A stretch of DNA of 64,000 nucleotides. Origin: Atopobium massiliense. GTDB lineage: Bacteria; Actinomycetota; Coriobacteriia; Coriobacteriales; Atopobiaceae. Within the stretch, counting starts at the first letter, position 1. Each line of letters starts with the position of its first letter. This document shows positions 1 through 8,451 of this stretch, one piece after another. The DNA lies in contig OPYK01000008.1 of NCBI GenBank assembly GCA_900343135.1, positions 1-64,000 of the forward strand, read 5' to 3'. Position numbers and translations under genes: made by a program. A model generated the notes under the pieces. The model ran no database searches. It was given only the letters and a program-made list of their open reading frames with translations, and was not told the DNA's origin.

Positions 1-192
1 ATATGCTGATATTTTTACACACTTTTTGTCCAGGTGAAAAATTCGATTTTTTTGAATTGTTTACGAAAAATCGGCTGTTTACCTGGGCAAACAACCGATT
101 TTATACACACTTTTTGTCCTATAGCTCTAAGGTTGCACCAACGTAAGGGTACGCCAACGCAAGGTTGCACCAGTGGATGCGTTAGATAACAC
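1..192. other. Gene-free edge region with direct and inverted repeats
   Basis: No gene is visible between the left edge and the rplX terminator. A 16-bp direct repeat (tacacactttttgtcc) occurs at 16-31 and again at 104-119. Between the two copies lies an inverted repeat, arms 67-80 and 89-102, pairing over 14 positions with one mismatch. A second small direct repeat (aaggttgcacca) occurs at about 130 and 161. In the canonical S10-spc order rplE would start here, but no L5 frame is present. Function is unknown; it could be an intergenic remnant, a terminator of a gene beyond the edge, or a small repeat element. Confidence 0.5.
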
Positions 193-228
193 AAAAAGCT
201 CCGTGCCCAAACGGGTACGGAGCTTTTT
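193..228 (-). terminator. Intrinsic terminator after rplX
   Basis: Two 16-base arms (193-208 and 213-228) pair with one mismatch around a 4-base loop, and the minus-strand product ends in a U tract. It lies about 85 bases downstream of the rplX stop and so closes the S10 operon here. Both arms end in A/T runs, so it may also work on the plus strand. Confidence 0.85.
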
Positions 229-314
229 CATATCAATCATTCAAACACTACAGGCGCTGCTACATACAGCCATACAACAAACGTTGCAGGTTAGAGCTGC
301 GCATACGTGTTTTC

Positions 315-635
315 CTACTTGATAACTTCGCCAGATTTCTTAGCAAAGCGCACCTTGGTGCCATCATCGAGGAACTTATAACCAACGCGCGTCGCCTTAT
401 CGCCAGTTGGGTCAACAAGAGCAACGTTAGAAACGTCGATTTTAGCTTCTTTCTCAACAATACCACCCTGCTGATTTGGGCCAGCAGCTTTTTGGTGCTT
501 TTTGGCAACGGCAACGCCAGATACAACAACTTTGTGCTCTTGTGGCATAGCAGCAAGAACCTCACCGCGTTTACCCTTGTCTTTACCGGCGATTACAACA
601 ACCTGATCGCCTTTTTTAATTTTCATCTTAGCCAT
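315..635 (-). CDS. rplX: 50S ribosomal protein L24
   Basis: L24 is an assembly-initiator protein that binds 23S rRNA near the exit tunnel. The 106-residue product starts [20 protein letters not shown], the KOW motif typical of the family, and contains the usual GGIVEKE segment. An in-frame ATG two codons upstream exists, but the MAK start fits the family better and is preceded by a purine-rich stretch. It is the last gene of the operon, 14 bases after rplN, and is followed by a strong terminator rather than by rplE, which is unusual for this locus. Confidence 0.96.
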   Translation of the reverse strand: MAKMKIKKGDQVVVIAGKDKGKRGEVLAAMPQEHKVVVSGVAVAKKHQKAAGPNQQGGIVEKEAKIDVSNVALVDPTGDKATRVGYKFLDDGTKVRFAKKSGEVIK

Positions 636-649
636 GAGCATCTCACTTT

Positions 650-1018
650 CTACAGCGTCTCAGGAGCGAGCGAGACGATCTTCATGTACTTGTGATCACG
701 CAGCTCACGAGCAACAGGTCCAAAGATACGGGTGCCCTTTGGCTCACCTTGCTTGTCTACCAAAACACACGCGTTTTGGTCGAACTTAATATAGCTGCCA
801 TCTTTACGGCGCGTTTCTTTTACGGTGCGTACAACCACGCAACGTACAACGTCGCCCTTCTTTACCGAGCCACCGGGTGTAGCTTCTTGTACTGCACACA
901 TAATAACGTCGGCAAGACCGGCGTAACGGCGCTTAGAGCCACCCAGGACTTTGATGCATTTGACACGCTTGGCGCCGCTGTTGTCAGCAACGTGAAGCAT
1001 AGTCTCCATCTGAATCAT
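650..1018 (-). CDS. rplN: 50S ribosomal protein L14
   Basis: L14 lies at the subunit interface of the 50S particle and contacts 16S rRNA. The 122-residue product has the family hallmarks [16 protein letters not shown] at the start, the [11 protein letters not shown] core and the C-terminal [18 protein letters not shown] segment. Length is as expected. A GGAGG ribosome-binding site precedes the ATG. It sits between rpsQ (about 100 bases upstream, a looser spacing than usual) and rplX. Confidence 0.97.
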   Translation of the reverse strand: MIQMETMLHVADNSGAKRVKCIKVLGGSKRRYAGLADVIMCAVQEATPGGSVKKGDVVRCVVVRTVKETRRKDGSYIKFDQNACVLVDKQGEPKGTRIFGPVARELRDHKYMKIVSLAPETL

Positions 1019-1118
1019 ACGTCATCCTCCAACCCCGAAGACTCCGATTATGCCCCGCAGCTTAAATTGCTGCTTAAAGCAGCGCGCGCGGCTGCACAAT
1101 CGGACGTCGGGACAATCG

Positions 1119-1385
1119 TTATTTAGCGCGCTCTACAATTTCAGCAAGACGCCAGTGTTTAGTCTTTGATAGCGGACGTGTTTCCATAACACGAACCGTA
1201 TCGCCCAAGCCACATTCGTTCTTCTCGTCGTGAACGTGAAGTTTCTTGTGGATGGTCATCATCTTACCGTATTTAGGATGGTGCTTACGGTATGTAACTT
1301 GCACGGTAATGCTCTTGTCGCCGGAAAGGGAGATAACCTCACCGGTGCGAACCTTACGTGCATTCCTGCTTTCGGTATCTGCCAT
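1119..1385 (-). CDS. rpsQ: 30S ribosomal protein S17
   Basis: S17 is a primary 16S rRNA-binding protein of the small subunit body. The 88-residue product has the OB-fold sequence with the KHPKYGK segment, the KLHVHDE motif and the [19 protein letters not shown] block that identifies the family. It follows rpmC after 19 bases and precedes rplN in the conserved S10 order. Confidence 0.96.
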   Translation of the reverse strand: MADTESRNARKVRTGEVISLSGDKSITVQVTYRKHHPKYGKMMTIHKKLHVHDEKNECGLGDTVRVMETRPLSKTKHWRLAEIVERAK

Positions 1386-1404
1386 AATGACTCACTTTCC
1401 GATT

Positions 1405-1617
1405 CTAGTTCTCTTGCGCTTTTTCAGCGGCAATTTGACGTGCACGAATTTCGGTTTGAAGACGTGCAATGTCATGTTTAACAGCCTTTACACGAGCGGT
1501 GTTATCAAGCTGGCTCGTTGCCATTTGAAAACGAAGACGGAAAAGCTCGCTGCGGCCATCTTGTAGTTTTTGGGCGAGCATATCATCAGAAAGCTCACGA
1601 ATTTCAGTGTACTTCAT
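1405..1617 (-). CDS. rpmC: 50S ribosomal protein L29
   Basis: L29 sits by the polypeptide exit tunnel and helps dock trigger factor and SRP. The 70-residue, helical product begins [18 protein letters not shown] and carries the [20 protein letters not shown] signature. It is five bases downstream of rplP and co-transcribed with it. Length is normal. Confidence 0.96.
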   Translation of the reverse strand: MKYTEIRELSDDMLAQKLQDGRSELFRLRFQMATSQLDNTARVKAVKHDIARLQTEIRARQIAAEKAQEN

Positions 1618-1622
1618 GCTGT

Positions 1623-2048
1623 TTACTCCTCCACATTCGATGTGGCGCGCATAACAACCTTGGTCTTGATAGGCATCTTGTGCGAAGCAAGACGCAATGC
1701 CTCTTTGGCCACTTCTTCGGTAACGCCGTCGATCTCAAACATAATACGACCAGGTTTAACAACGGCTACCCACTCTTCGGGGTTACCTTTACCAGAACCC
1801 ATACGAGTTTCTGCTGGTTTCTTTGAGATTGGCTTGTCGGGGAAAATTGTAATCCAAACCCTACCGCCACGCTTCATGTAACGCGTCATAGCGATACGTG
1901 CAGCTTCAATTTGGCGGTTGGTAATCCAGTGAGCTTCCAGAGCCACAAGACCATACGAACCAAAATGCAGTTCGGTGTTGCCTTTTGCGTGACCCTTCAT
2001 GGAGCCGCGCTGTACTTTACGATGGAGAACACGTTTTGGTGCCAGCAT
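1623..2048 (-). CDS. rplP: 50S ribosomal protein L16
   Basis: L16 organises the A-site side of the 50S subunit near the peptidyl-transferase centre. The 141-residue product starts [20 protein letters not shown], contains the [10 protein letters not shown] and [12 protein letters not shown] blocks and the conserved [19 protein letters not shown] segment. The ATG overlaps the last base of the rpsC stop codon, indicating translational coupling. Confidence 0.97.
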   Translation of the reverse strand: MLAPKRVLHRKVQRGSMKGHAKGNTELHFGSYGLVALEAHWITNRQIEAARIAMTRYMKRGGRVWITIFPDKPISKKPAETRMGSGKGNPEEWVAVVKPGRIMFEIDGVTEEVAKEALRLASHKMPIKTKVVMRATSNVEE

Positions 2049-2758
2049 TAGCGACTCCTCCTCTCGTTGCGACGGCGAGGACGTGGTGCACCCTCAAGAG
2101 CAGGATTTGGAGCTGGTTGTCCGGGGAGCTTCTCGCCTAAATAAATCCAAACTTTAATACCTACAGCGCCCATGGTTGTGCTTGCTGTAGCAGTTGCAAA
2201 GTCGATCTTTGCACGGAGCGTGTGCAGAGGCACGCGACCTTCACGCGACCACTCAACACGACCCATTTCAGCACCGTTCAAACGACCAGAGCACTGGATA
2301 CGAATACCCTTAGCGCCAGCCTTGGTAGCAGCCTGAACTGCTTTACGAACAGCGCGGCGGAATGCTACACGGCCTTCGAGCTGCTCGGCAATGCGGTCGG
2401 CAGTAAGCTGAGCATCGAGGTCGGGTTGCTTAATTTCGACAACCTCAACATGAACGCTACCTTTAGGAAGGCCGGCAATGCGCTGTACGTCATTGCGTAG
2501 ATCATCGATCTCGCCACCCTTTTTGCCGATAACGATACCAGGACGTGAGGTGAGAATTGATACTTTTACTTTGTCGCCAGCGCGCTCAATTTCTACGCGA
2601 GATAAAGCGGCTTTTGCAAGGCGCTTCTTGAGGTACTTACGAATCTCAAGGTCGCCGCTAACGTTTTTAGCATAATTGCCTTTATTGGCGTACCAGCGGG
2701 AACGCCATTGCTCGGTAATACCAAGACGGAAGCCAGTAGGCTGTACTTTCTGACCCAT
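2048..2758 (-). CDS. rpsC: 30S ribosomal protein S3
   Basis: S3 forms part of the mRNA entry channel of the 30S subunit. I place the start at [20 protein letters not shown] (ATG at 2756-2758), giving 236 residues; a longer open frame upstream overlaps rplV and is rejected because all family members start MGQK. The KH domain motif [11 protein letters not shown] and the C-terminal domain [20 protein letters not shown] are present. The C-terminus ends in a basic tail rich in arginine. It is seven bases downstream of rplV. Confidence 0.97.
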   Translation of the reverse strand: MGQKVQPTGFRLGITEQWRSRWYANKGNYAKNVSGDLEIRKYLKKRLAKAALSRVEIERAGDKVKVSILTSRPGIVIGKKGGEIDDLRNDVQRIAGLPKGSVHVEVVEIKQPDLDAQLTADRIAEQLEGRVAFRRAVRKAVQAATKAGAKGIRIQCSGRLNGAEMGRVEWSREGRVPLHTLRAKIDFATATASTTMGAVGIKVWIYLGEKLPGQPAPNPALEGAPRPRRRNERRSR

Positions 2759-2765
2759 ACTTCCC

Positions 2766-3125
2766 CTACGCCTCCTTTCCAGGTGCAACGACAATAGTAA
2801 TGTGGCTCGTGCGCTTGTTAATGCGCGATGCGGAGCCTTTAGCACGAGGACGAATGCGCTTAAGCGTTGGTCCTTCGTTAACGTATGCTGCAGTAACAAC
2901 CAAGTTGCTTGCGCGCAGGTTGTTGTTGTTTTCTGCGTTTGCTACGGCCGAATGCAAAACTTTGCTAACCGGCTCAGCAGCTGCACGTGTAGTAAATTGC
3001 AAAATTTCGAATGCACGCTCAACAGATTTGTTGCGAATAGTATCAACTACCATGCGTGCTTTGCGAGGTGCCATGCGAACAAATTTCGCAGTAGCTTTAA
3101 TCTCGTTTGCGTTAGTGTTTGCCAT
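2766..3125 (-). CDS. rplV: 50S ribosomal protein L22
   Basis: L22 lines the peptide exit tunnel with an extended hairpin. The 119-residue product has the [18 protein letters not shown] start, the [12 protein letters not shown] block and the C-terminal [20 protein letters not shown] hairpin region in which macrolide-resistance changes occur in other bacteria; nothing abnormal is visible there. It lies between rpsS and rpsC in the standard order. Confidence 0.97.
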   Translation of the reverse strand: MANTNANEIKATAKFVRMAPRKARMVVDTIRNKSVERAFEILQFTTRAAAEPVSKVLHSAVANAENNNNLRASNLVVTAAYVNEGPTLKRIRPRAKGSASRINKRTSHITIVVAPGKEA

Positions 3126-3140
3126 GTTGTACTACCCCCT

Positions 3141-3398
3141 TTAAGCCTTGTGGCCACGGAACGTACGAGTTGGAGCAAATTCGCCCAACTTGTGACCTAC
3201 CATAGACTCAGTAAGATATACAGGCACATGTTTACGACCATCATGAACCGCGATTGTATGACCTACCATCTCGGGAAAGATGGTTGAAGAACGCGACCAT
3301 GTTTTGATTACGTCTTTTTTACCTGCCTCGTTCATAGCGGCTACGCGCGCAAGGAGGCGAGTCTCCACAAACGGGCCCTTCTTGAGACTTCTGCTCAT
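3141..3398 (-). CDS. rpsS: 30S ribosomal protein S19
   Basis: S19 binds the head of the 30S subunit together with S13. The 85-residue product has the family start [12 protein letters not shown], the [17 protein letters not shown] block and the [14 protein letters not shown]-terminal motif. A GGAG-type ribosome-binding site precedes the ATG. It is between rplB and rplV. Confidence 0.97.
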   Translation of the reverse strand: MSRSLKKGPFVETRLLARVAAMNEAGKKDVIKTWSRSSTIFPEMVGHTIAVHDGRKHVPVYLTESMVGHKLGEFAPTRTFRGHKA

Positions 3399-3427
3399 GT
3401 TGTAAATCTCCTCTTACCTAGTATCCA

Positions 3428-4264
3428 CTATTTAGAACGACGACGACGAATGATAAGGCGGTTTGAAGCCTTCTTCGGGTCGCGAGTCTTGTAACCCTTG
3501 GTTGGTTTACCCCAAGGAGTAACAGATGGACGTCCTGAGGTGTGGTTCTTACCTTCACCACCACCATGTGGGTGGTCGACAGGGTTCATAACCGTACCAC
3601 GAACAGTTGGACGAACGCCGCGCCAACGTTGACGACCAGCTTTACCAATAACAATATTGGAGTGGTCGGCATTGCCTACCTCACCGATTGTTGCACGGCA
3701 GGTAAGAAGAACACGACGAAGCTCGCTTGAAGGCATACGCAATACGGCATAGCCGTTGTCTTTACCCATGAGCTGAATAGACGTACCAGCAGCACGTGCC
3801 ATTGCAGCACCTTTACCAGGCTGGAACTCTACCGCGTGAACGAGCGTACCAACAGGAATTTCGCTTAAGGGCATTGCGTTACCAGGTTTAATATCGATGT
3901 CTTTTGCACCGGATACAACCTTATCGCCTACATGCAAACCCTCAGGGCACAAAATGTAAGCTTTTTCACCGTCAATGTAGTGAAGCAGTGCAATACGAGC
4001 AGAACGGTTTGGGTCGTACTCAATGGTTGCAACCTTAGCTACAACATCGTCTTTACGACGCTTAAAATCGATCCTTCTGTATTTGCGCTTGTTGCCGCCA
4101 CCTTGGTGACGAGTAGTAATGCGACCGTTGTTGTTACGACCACCTTTGCTTGTAAGCGGCTCGAGAAGTGATTTCTCGGGCTTTGTGGCGGTAATCTCCG
4201 CAAAATCGGAGACAGTTTGCCAACGCCTACCAGCACTGGTTGGCTTTAGGTGCTTTACTGCCAT
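3428..4264 (-). CDS. rplB: 50S ribosomal protein L2
   Basis: L2 is needed for subunit association and peptidyl-transferase activity. The 278-residue product has the N-terminal [11 protein letters not shown], the [20 protein letters not shown] block and the [20 protein letters not shown] motif containing the histidine region linked to peptide-bond formation. The length is normal. It follows rplW by about 130 bases, a wider gap than usual, in which nothing else is visible. Confidence 0.98.
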   Translation of the reverse strand: MAVKHLKPTSAGRRWQTVSDFAEITATKPEKSLLEPLTSKGGRNNNGRITTRHQGGGNKRKYRRIDFKRRKDDVVAKVATIEYDPNRSARIALLHYIDGEKAYILCPEGLHVGDKVVSGAKDIDIKPGNAMPLSEIPVGTLVHAVEFQPGKGAAMARAAGTSIQLMGKDNGYAVLRMPSSELRRVLLTCRATIGEVGNADHSNIVIGKAGRQRWRGVRPTVRGTVMNPVDHPHGGGEGKNHTSGRPSVTPWGKPTKGYKTRDPKKASNRLIIRRRRSK

Positions 4265-4394
4265 AAATAAATCTCCCCTTCTTGTTCCGTTGGCTAGTAC
4301 ACGTAGGGTTTAATGTGCACTAACACCGGATTACCACGTTGCCGCGCGTATCCATTGCGCACGGCACCACACCCGCCTCATGACGGGTGCTTAC

Positions 4395-4703
4395 TTACTT
4401 TTCGTCGGCCGCAGCTTCTTTGTTAGCAAAGATTTCGATTTCTTCGCCAGCAGCAACAGTTACTACAGCTTTTTTCCACTTGCGGGTTTTACCAGCAACA
4501 TAGCGAACGCGCTTGGTTTTTGGTTGTACCCACATGGTGTTTACCTTAACAACGTGTACACCAAAGATTTTCTCGACTGCATCGGCAATCTCTTCTTTTG
4601 GAGCAGCAGCTGCTACTTCAAAGGTGTACTTTCCGGAGCTCATCAAATCGTACGAGCGCTCTGATACAACCGGACGGATGATTACTTCATAGGCGGAAGT
4701 CAT
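4395..4703 (-). CDS. rplW: 50S ribosomal protein L23
   Basis: L23 forms the docking site for trigger factor and SRP at the tunnel exit. The 102-residue product starts MTSAYEVIIRPVVSERSYDL and contains the conserved VNTMWVQPKTKRVRYVAGKT segment. Its ATG overlaps the rplD stop by one base, so translation is probably coupled to L4. Confidence 0.96.
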   Translation of the reverse strand: MTSAYEVIIRPVVSERSYDLMSSGKYTFEVAAAAPKEEIADAVEKIFGVHVVKVNTMWVQPKTKRVRYVAGKTRKWKKAVVTVAAGEEIEIFANKEAAADEK

Positions 4704-5329
4704 TAGTTGAGCGCCTCCTCAAGTTGCTTAGCAACTGCAACAGTCATAACTAAAGCAGCATTGTCAATAAGAATGCGAGTGTTTACTTCACTTGCAGCGT
4801 AGATGATAACCTTTGGAAGGTTGCGGAATGACAGGTACGATACAACATCGTCGTCATCAACAACAAGGGTTACGCGCTTGTCTTGCAAACCAAGTGCCTT
4901 AATAATTGCAGCAGCCTGCTTGCATGATGGCTCCTCAAAAGCAAGTTTGTCGAGCAATACAAGCTCGCCATCGGCAACTTTGCCCGAAAGAACCGAACGC
5001 ATAGCAAGTTTCTTTTCTTTTTTGTTGCTACGAAGTGCATGTGAGTGGGGCGTAGGACCAAATACTACACCACCGCCAGCCCATTGAGGTGCACGAATGG
5101 TACCTTGACGAGCGCGACCGGTGCCCTTTTGGCGGAATGGCTTAACGCCACCACCGGAAACGGCAGAGCGGTTTTTGGTTGAGTGCGTTCCTTGACGAAG
5201 ACATGCCTCGTACGCAACTACAACCTGATGCACAACGGCAATGTTTGGCTCAATGCCAAAAACGTTAGAGGAAAGCTCTACGGCGTCTGCCTTCTTTCCT
5301 TCAACGTTCAATACATCAATTTTGGACAT
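4703..5329 (-). CDS. rplD: 50S ribosomal protein L4
   Basis: L4 lines the exit tunnel and in some bacteria represses its own S10 operon. The 208-residue product has the extended loop segment GGGVKPFRQKGTGRARQGTI followed by PQWAGGGVVFGP, typical of bacterial L4. It overlaps rplW by one base and starts about 37 bases after rplC. Whether it autoregulates this operon is unknown; the long rplC leader would be the place to look. Confidence 0.97.
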   Translation of the reverse strand: MSKIDVLNVEGKKADAVELSSNVFGIEPNIAVVHQVVVAYEACLRQGTHSTKNRSAVSGGGVKPFRQKGTGRARQGTIRAPQWAGGGVVFGPTPHSHALRSNKKEKKLAMRSVLSGKVADGELVLLDKLAFEEPSCKQAAAIIKALGLQDKRVTLVVDDDDVVSYLSFRNLPKVIIYAASEVNTRILIDNAALVMTVAVAKQLEEALN

Positions 5330-5366
5330 GTAAATCTCCTTGGTAGCCTAGGGTGTATATGTGGCC

Positions 5367-5987
5367 TTAGGCCATACGAATCGTAAGAAGGGCATTTTTG
5401 CCGCCAGGTACTGCACCTTTAACAAGCAAAAGATTTTGCTCTTCGTCGATACGAACAAGCTTAAGATTTTTAACGGTAATGCGCTCATCGCCCATGTGAC
5501 CAGCCATGTGCAAGCCCTTACGAACACGTCCGGGGTATGCACACTGACCAATGGAACCTGGCTCGCGCTGATTGCGAGAACCGTGAGCCTTAGGGCCAGA
5601 AGAGAAATTCCAGCGTTTGATAGTACCTTGGAAACCCTTACCTTTTGATACGCCGGTTACGTCTACTGCGGTAGCGTCGGCAAAATCTTTAACGGTAATG
5701 GTGTCGCCACATGCGTGTTCTTCGCCGTTTTCGACGCGAACCTCGCACAGATGACGCAAAGGCTCTACATTGTGAGCCTTAAAGTGGCCTTCCATTGGCT
5801 TGTTGACGTGCTTTGACGAAACTTCGCCAAAACCAATTTGAATAGCGTCGTAGCCATCGGAAGATTTGGTCTTTACTTGTGACACAACGCAGGGACCTGC
5901 TTGAATAACAGTTACTGGAACTACGTTATCGTTTTCGTCCCATACTTGCGTCATACCGATCTTGCGACCAAGAATCGTTGTGACCAT
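5367..5987 (-). CDS. rplC: 50S ribosomal protein L3
   Basis: L3 initiates 50S assembly near the peptidyl-transferase centre. I choose the start MVTTILGRKIGMTQVWDEND (ATG at 5985-5987), giving 206 residues; the longer open frame to 6221 lacks similarity to the family. No strong Shine-Dalgarno is visible, so the start is less secure than for its neighbours. The GFQGTIKRWNFSSGPKAHGS core, including the R-HGS segment around the methylated Gln region, is present. It is the first gene of this operon; rpsJ, its usual upstream partner, is 32 kb away. Confidence 0.93.
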   Translation of the reverse strand: MVTTILGRKIGMTQVWDENDNVVPVTVIQAGPCVVSQVKTKSSDGYDAIQIGFGEVSSKHVNKPMEGHFKAHNVEPLRHLCEVRVENGEEHACGDTITVKDFADATAVDVTGVSKGKGFQGTIKRWNFSSGPKAHGSRNQREPGSIGQCAYPGRVRKGLHMAGHMGDERITVKNLKLVRIDEEQNLLLVKGAVPGGKNALLTIRMA

Positions 5988-6108
5988 ATACAATCCAATC
6001 ACTCGGTGGTCATGGAACATCGTATGCCAGCATATTGAATGCTGAATCCAGCGGACCACATCTTCTCCTACGTGCACATACAGGTGTTGCGCGCCAACGT
6101 GCGGGCAG

Positions 6109-6133
6109 TTGTCTTTAACACAGGATAAGACAA
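6109..6133 (-). other. Hairpin in the rplC leader
   Basis: A 7-bp perfect inverted repeat (ttgtctt / aagacaa) with an 11-base loop lies in the predicted 5' leader of rplC mRNA. It could form part of a structured S10-operon leader, but no known leader family is recognised. Confidence 0.35.
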
Positions 6134-6180
6134 GCACAATCGGCATAGCTATCCCATAAATGTGCAGCCTTAATAGCTTA

Positions 6181-6209
6181 CTTATATCGAGAAAGAAAAA
6201 GTCGCTCAA
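6181..6209 (-). promoter_or_regulatory. Putative promoter of the rplC-rplX operon
   Basis: On the minus strand TTGAGC (6204-6209) and TATAAG (6181-6186) are separated by 17 bases. The predicted start would be near 6174, leaving a leader of about 187 bases before rplC. This promoter is needed because rpsJ and fusA, which normally drive rplC, are not adjacent. The stretch 5988-6381 otherwise holds only this leader and the upstream region of the next plus-strand gene. Confidence 0.5.
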
Positions 6210-6381
6210 ATAAAAATTCATGAAGAACGCATACTTTGTGGCTGGTTGGGTGGTTAGCTCACGAAGTTTTGTTGCATATATTACAAGAATAAAACTCTCG
6301 CACTGAAAAATATGTCGAGCAAAAGTTGTACACTGTATGCATTATCGTTTTATCACCAAGCTGGTTATAAAGGCGGTTTAT

Positions 6382-8310
6382 ATGGATGAGAATGCACAGG
6401 TACTTTTAACATTAGATGAGTCGCAATTAGCGTCCCGCATACACGCCATGGCTCCGTGCACGGTGTTGTGTACCCTGCTGCAAATTGTTACCGATGCAAA
6501 CAACGCACTTTGGCTTGTATTGCAGTTACAAAACAATGATTTAGCTGCTCAAACATGCAAGTTTAGCGTGTCGATTACCGATGATGCAGGATATACCGCT
6601 ATAGTGCCCCAGCAAGCCTTTGCTGTAGAAGTTGCCGCGAAAAGCGCATGCAATGTTGTGCCAATTGCGCTTGGTGATGTGTCACTACACGAAAATCTTA
6701 CCAGCGTTGAAATGTATATATGGCGCTCTGATACACCCGCCGATACAGCAGTGCCGGCAGCTGCAGCAGGAGTTGCAGCAGTTCCCCCAGTTGCTGAAGC
6801 TGCGCCTGCGGCTGAGCCCGCAGTTGCGCCCGTTGCTGAGGCTGTTACGCCTGTTGCTGAAACCGTTACACCTGTTGCTGAAGCTGCGCCTGAAACAGTA
6901 TTTCCTGTTGCTGAAGCAGTTACACCTGTTGTAGCGCCTGCAGTTAGTGCAGAACCTGACAACGCAGTAAGCCCGCAAGCTGTGCAAACAACCGTTATGC
7001 CAGAGGCAAATCCACAAGCAGCAGATACCAACGCGCCCGCAATGGCCGCAGCGCAAGTGCCACAAACAGCAGAAACTGTGTTGCCAACCGCGGGCGATGA
7101 GGGTTTTTCTCAACAAAAAAACGAAGGCGAAACAACACCGCTGTATCCCGAGCATATCGATGCTGCCCCCACCGAAGTTGTAGACCCGCTGGCACCTGAA
7201 ACGCCGCTTGCACCCGTAGCAGCTGAAACCGTTGTTTTACCTGAGCAAACGCCACAGCAACCGCTGCCGCAACAGCCATATCAACCTGCGCAAACGCAAA
7301 CACCAATGGCGTTTACCCCCTATGCCACACCACACACGCAAGGCACCCCGAGTGCGGCGACTATGCCAAATATGGCGAATATGCCGAGCATGCCAAATGC
7401 TCCTACAGCTGCAAAACAAGCAGGCACGCATGCTGGTCACGCAAATAAAGGCCTCATCATAGCTGTAATTGTGCTTTCTGTTGTACTCGTTGGCGTTATT
7501 AGCGGATTTTGTTATTACCACTTTGTTATCCAGCCAAACGAAGCTGCAAAACAGCAGGCAGCGCAATCGCAAGCAAGCACGTCAGCCAATGCCACACCCA
7601 ACAGCACGCAAAATGGTCAAGATACAACCAGCCAAAACGATGACAACACGTTTTTAGCCATTACCAACAACACATCGGAGCCGTTTTGGGGTGTGTGGGC
7701 GTATGAATCGGATAATAAGGACGATGCAGAAACACGCGCGCAAAAACTCACCCAAAAAGGCTACCCTGCCGTTGTGGTAGACACCCGCACGGTGCCATCC
7801 GCGCCGCTGCAAAAGAAGTGGGCGGTAACAATTGGCACATGGAAAACAGAAAGCGATGCTAAAAAGGCTATAAAAGCGCTGCAAGACGCAAACGTTGGAA
7901 CGTTTTACACGGCATATAGCGGCGACATTAAACCACAGGCAAACACGTCAGACCCCGTAACGCTTGAGTGCGAATTGGCTGCTGGCGGCACTATTAGCGG
8001 CACCGTTCGCAGAGATGCCAACGGTTATGTAATTGCCGATTCCGACACGCACGAATACACCGAAGCGGAAGTGCTCGCGCTTAATCTTACCCCCGCTGAG
8101 CTGTGTGTTGCTTGGAATGAGCCGTTTGCGCGCCAGGGGTACGTGTTTACTAACGCGGGCATTCAAAAGTATTTTGAATCGTGTCAGTGGTACCAGGCAA
8201 AAGGAAGAGACGTTACCTTGGTGGGCGCTCAAGCAAAGAATAACGAGCTTTTTAAGAGCATTGCAAAACAGCGGGGTGATTTTAAGCCGTGGTTGTATCT
8301 TAAGCCGTAA
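6382..8310 (+). CDS. Membrane protein with SPOR-like and YARHG-like domains
   Basis: The 642-residue product is not a recognised characterised protein. I choose the ATG at 6382 because AAAGGCGG lies just upstream; an ATG 15 codons earlier lacks such a site. Visible parts: an N-terminal beta-rich region (about 1-115), a long low-complexity Ala/Pro/Val/Gln-rich linker (about 120-350), one membrane helix (about 357-383), a SPOR-like repeat with alternating aromatic and KKA.KA..AL features (about 434-510), and a C-terminal domain (about 558-640) with ARQGYVF and YFESCQWY that resembles the YARHG extracellular domain. SPOR domains bind denuded peptidoglycan, so an envelope or division role is inferred. 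A serine hydrolase gene follows. Confidence 0.8.
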   Translation: MDENAQVLLTLDESQLASRIHAMAPCTVLCTLLQIVTDANNALWLVLQLQNNDLAAQTCKFSVSITDDAGYTAIVPQQAFAVEVAAKSACNVVPIALGDVSLHENLTSVEMYIWRSDTPADTAVPAAAAGVAAVPPVAEAAPAAEPAVAPVAEAVTPVAETVTPVAEAAPETVFPVAEAVTPVVAPAVSAEPDNAVSPQAVQTTVMPEANPQAADTNAPAMAAAQVPQTAETVLPTAGDEGFSQQKNEGETTPLYPEHIDAAPTEVVDPLAPETPLAPVAAETVVLPEQTPQQPLPQQPYQPAQTQTPMAFTPYATPHTQGTPSAATMPNMANMPSMPNAPTAAKQAGTHAGHANKGLIIAVIVLSVVLVGVISGFCYYHFVIQPNEAAKQQAAQSQASTSANATPNSTQNGQDTTSQNDDNTFLAITNNTSEPFWGVWAYESDNKDDAETRAQKLTQKGYPAVVVDTRTVPSAPLQKKWAVTIGTWKTESDAKKAIKALQDANVGTFYTAYSGDIKPQANTSDPVTLECELAAGGTISGTVRRDANGYVIADSDTHEYTEAEVLALNLTPAELCVAWNEPFARQGYVFTNAGIQKYFESCQWYQAKGRDVTLVGAQAKNNELFKSIAKQRGDFKPWLYLKP

Positions 8311-8451
8311 GGCTGTTACCTTGAGGTATAACGCAGCGCGCAGTGCTTTGTTTAAGGTGTTTTGTTAAGGGCGTTTTGTTTAAGGTATCGTAACGCGGCA
8401 TTGCTGCGCTGCGGTTAAGCTGCCGTGTTGGCTGTTTGCAGATTGGTGATT

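Noticed and set aside
5988-6221. N-terminal extension of L3
   Set aside because: The extra 78 codons show no similarity to L3 and include the predicted leader and -10 region.
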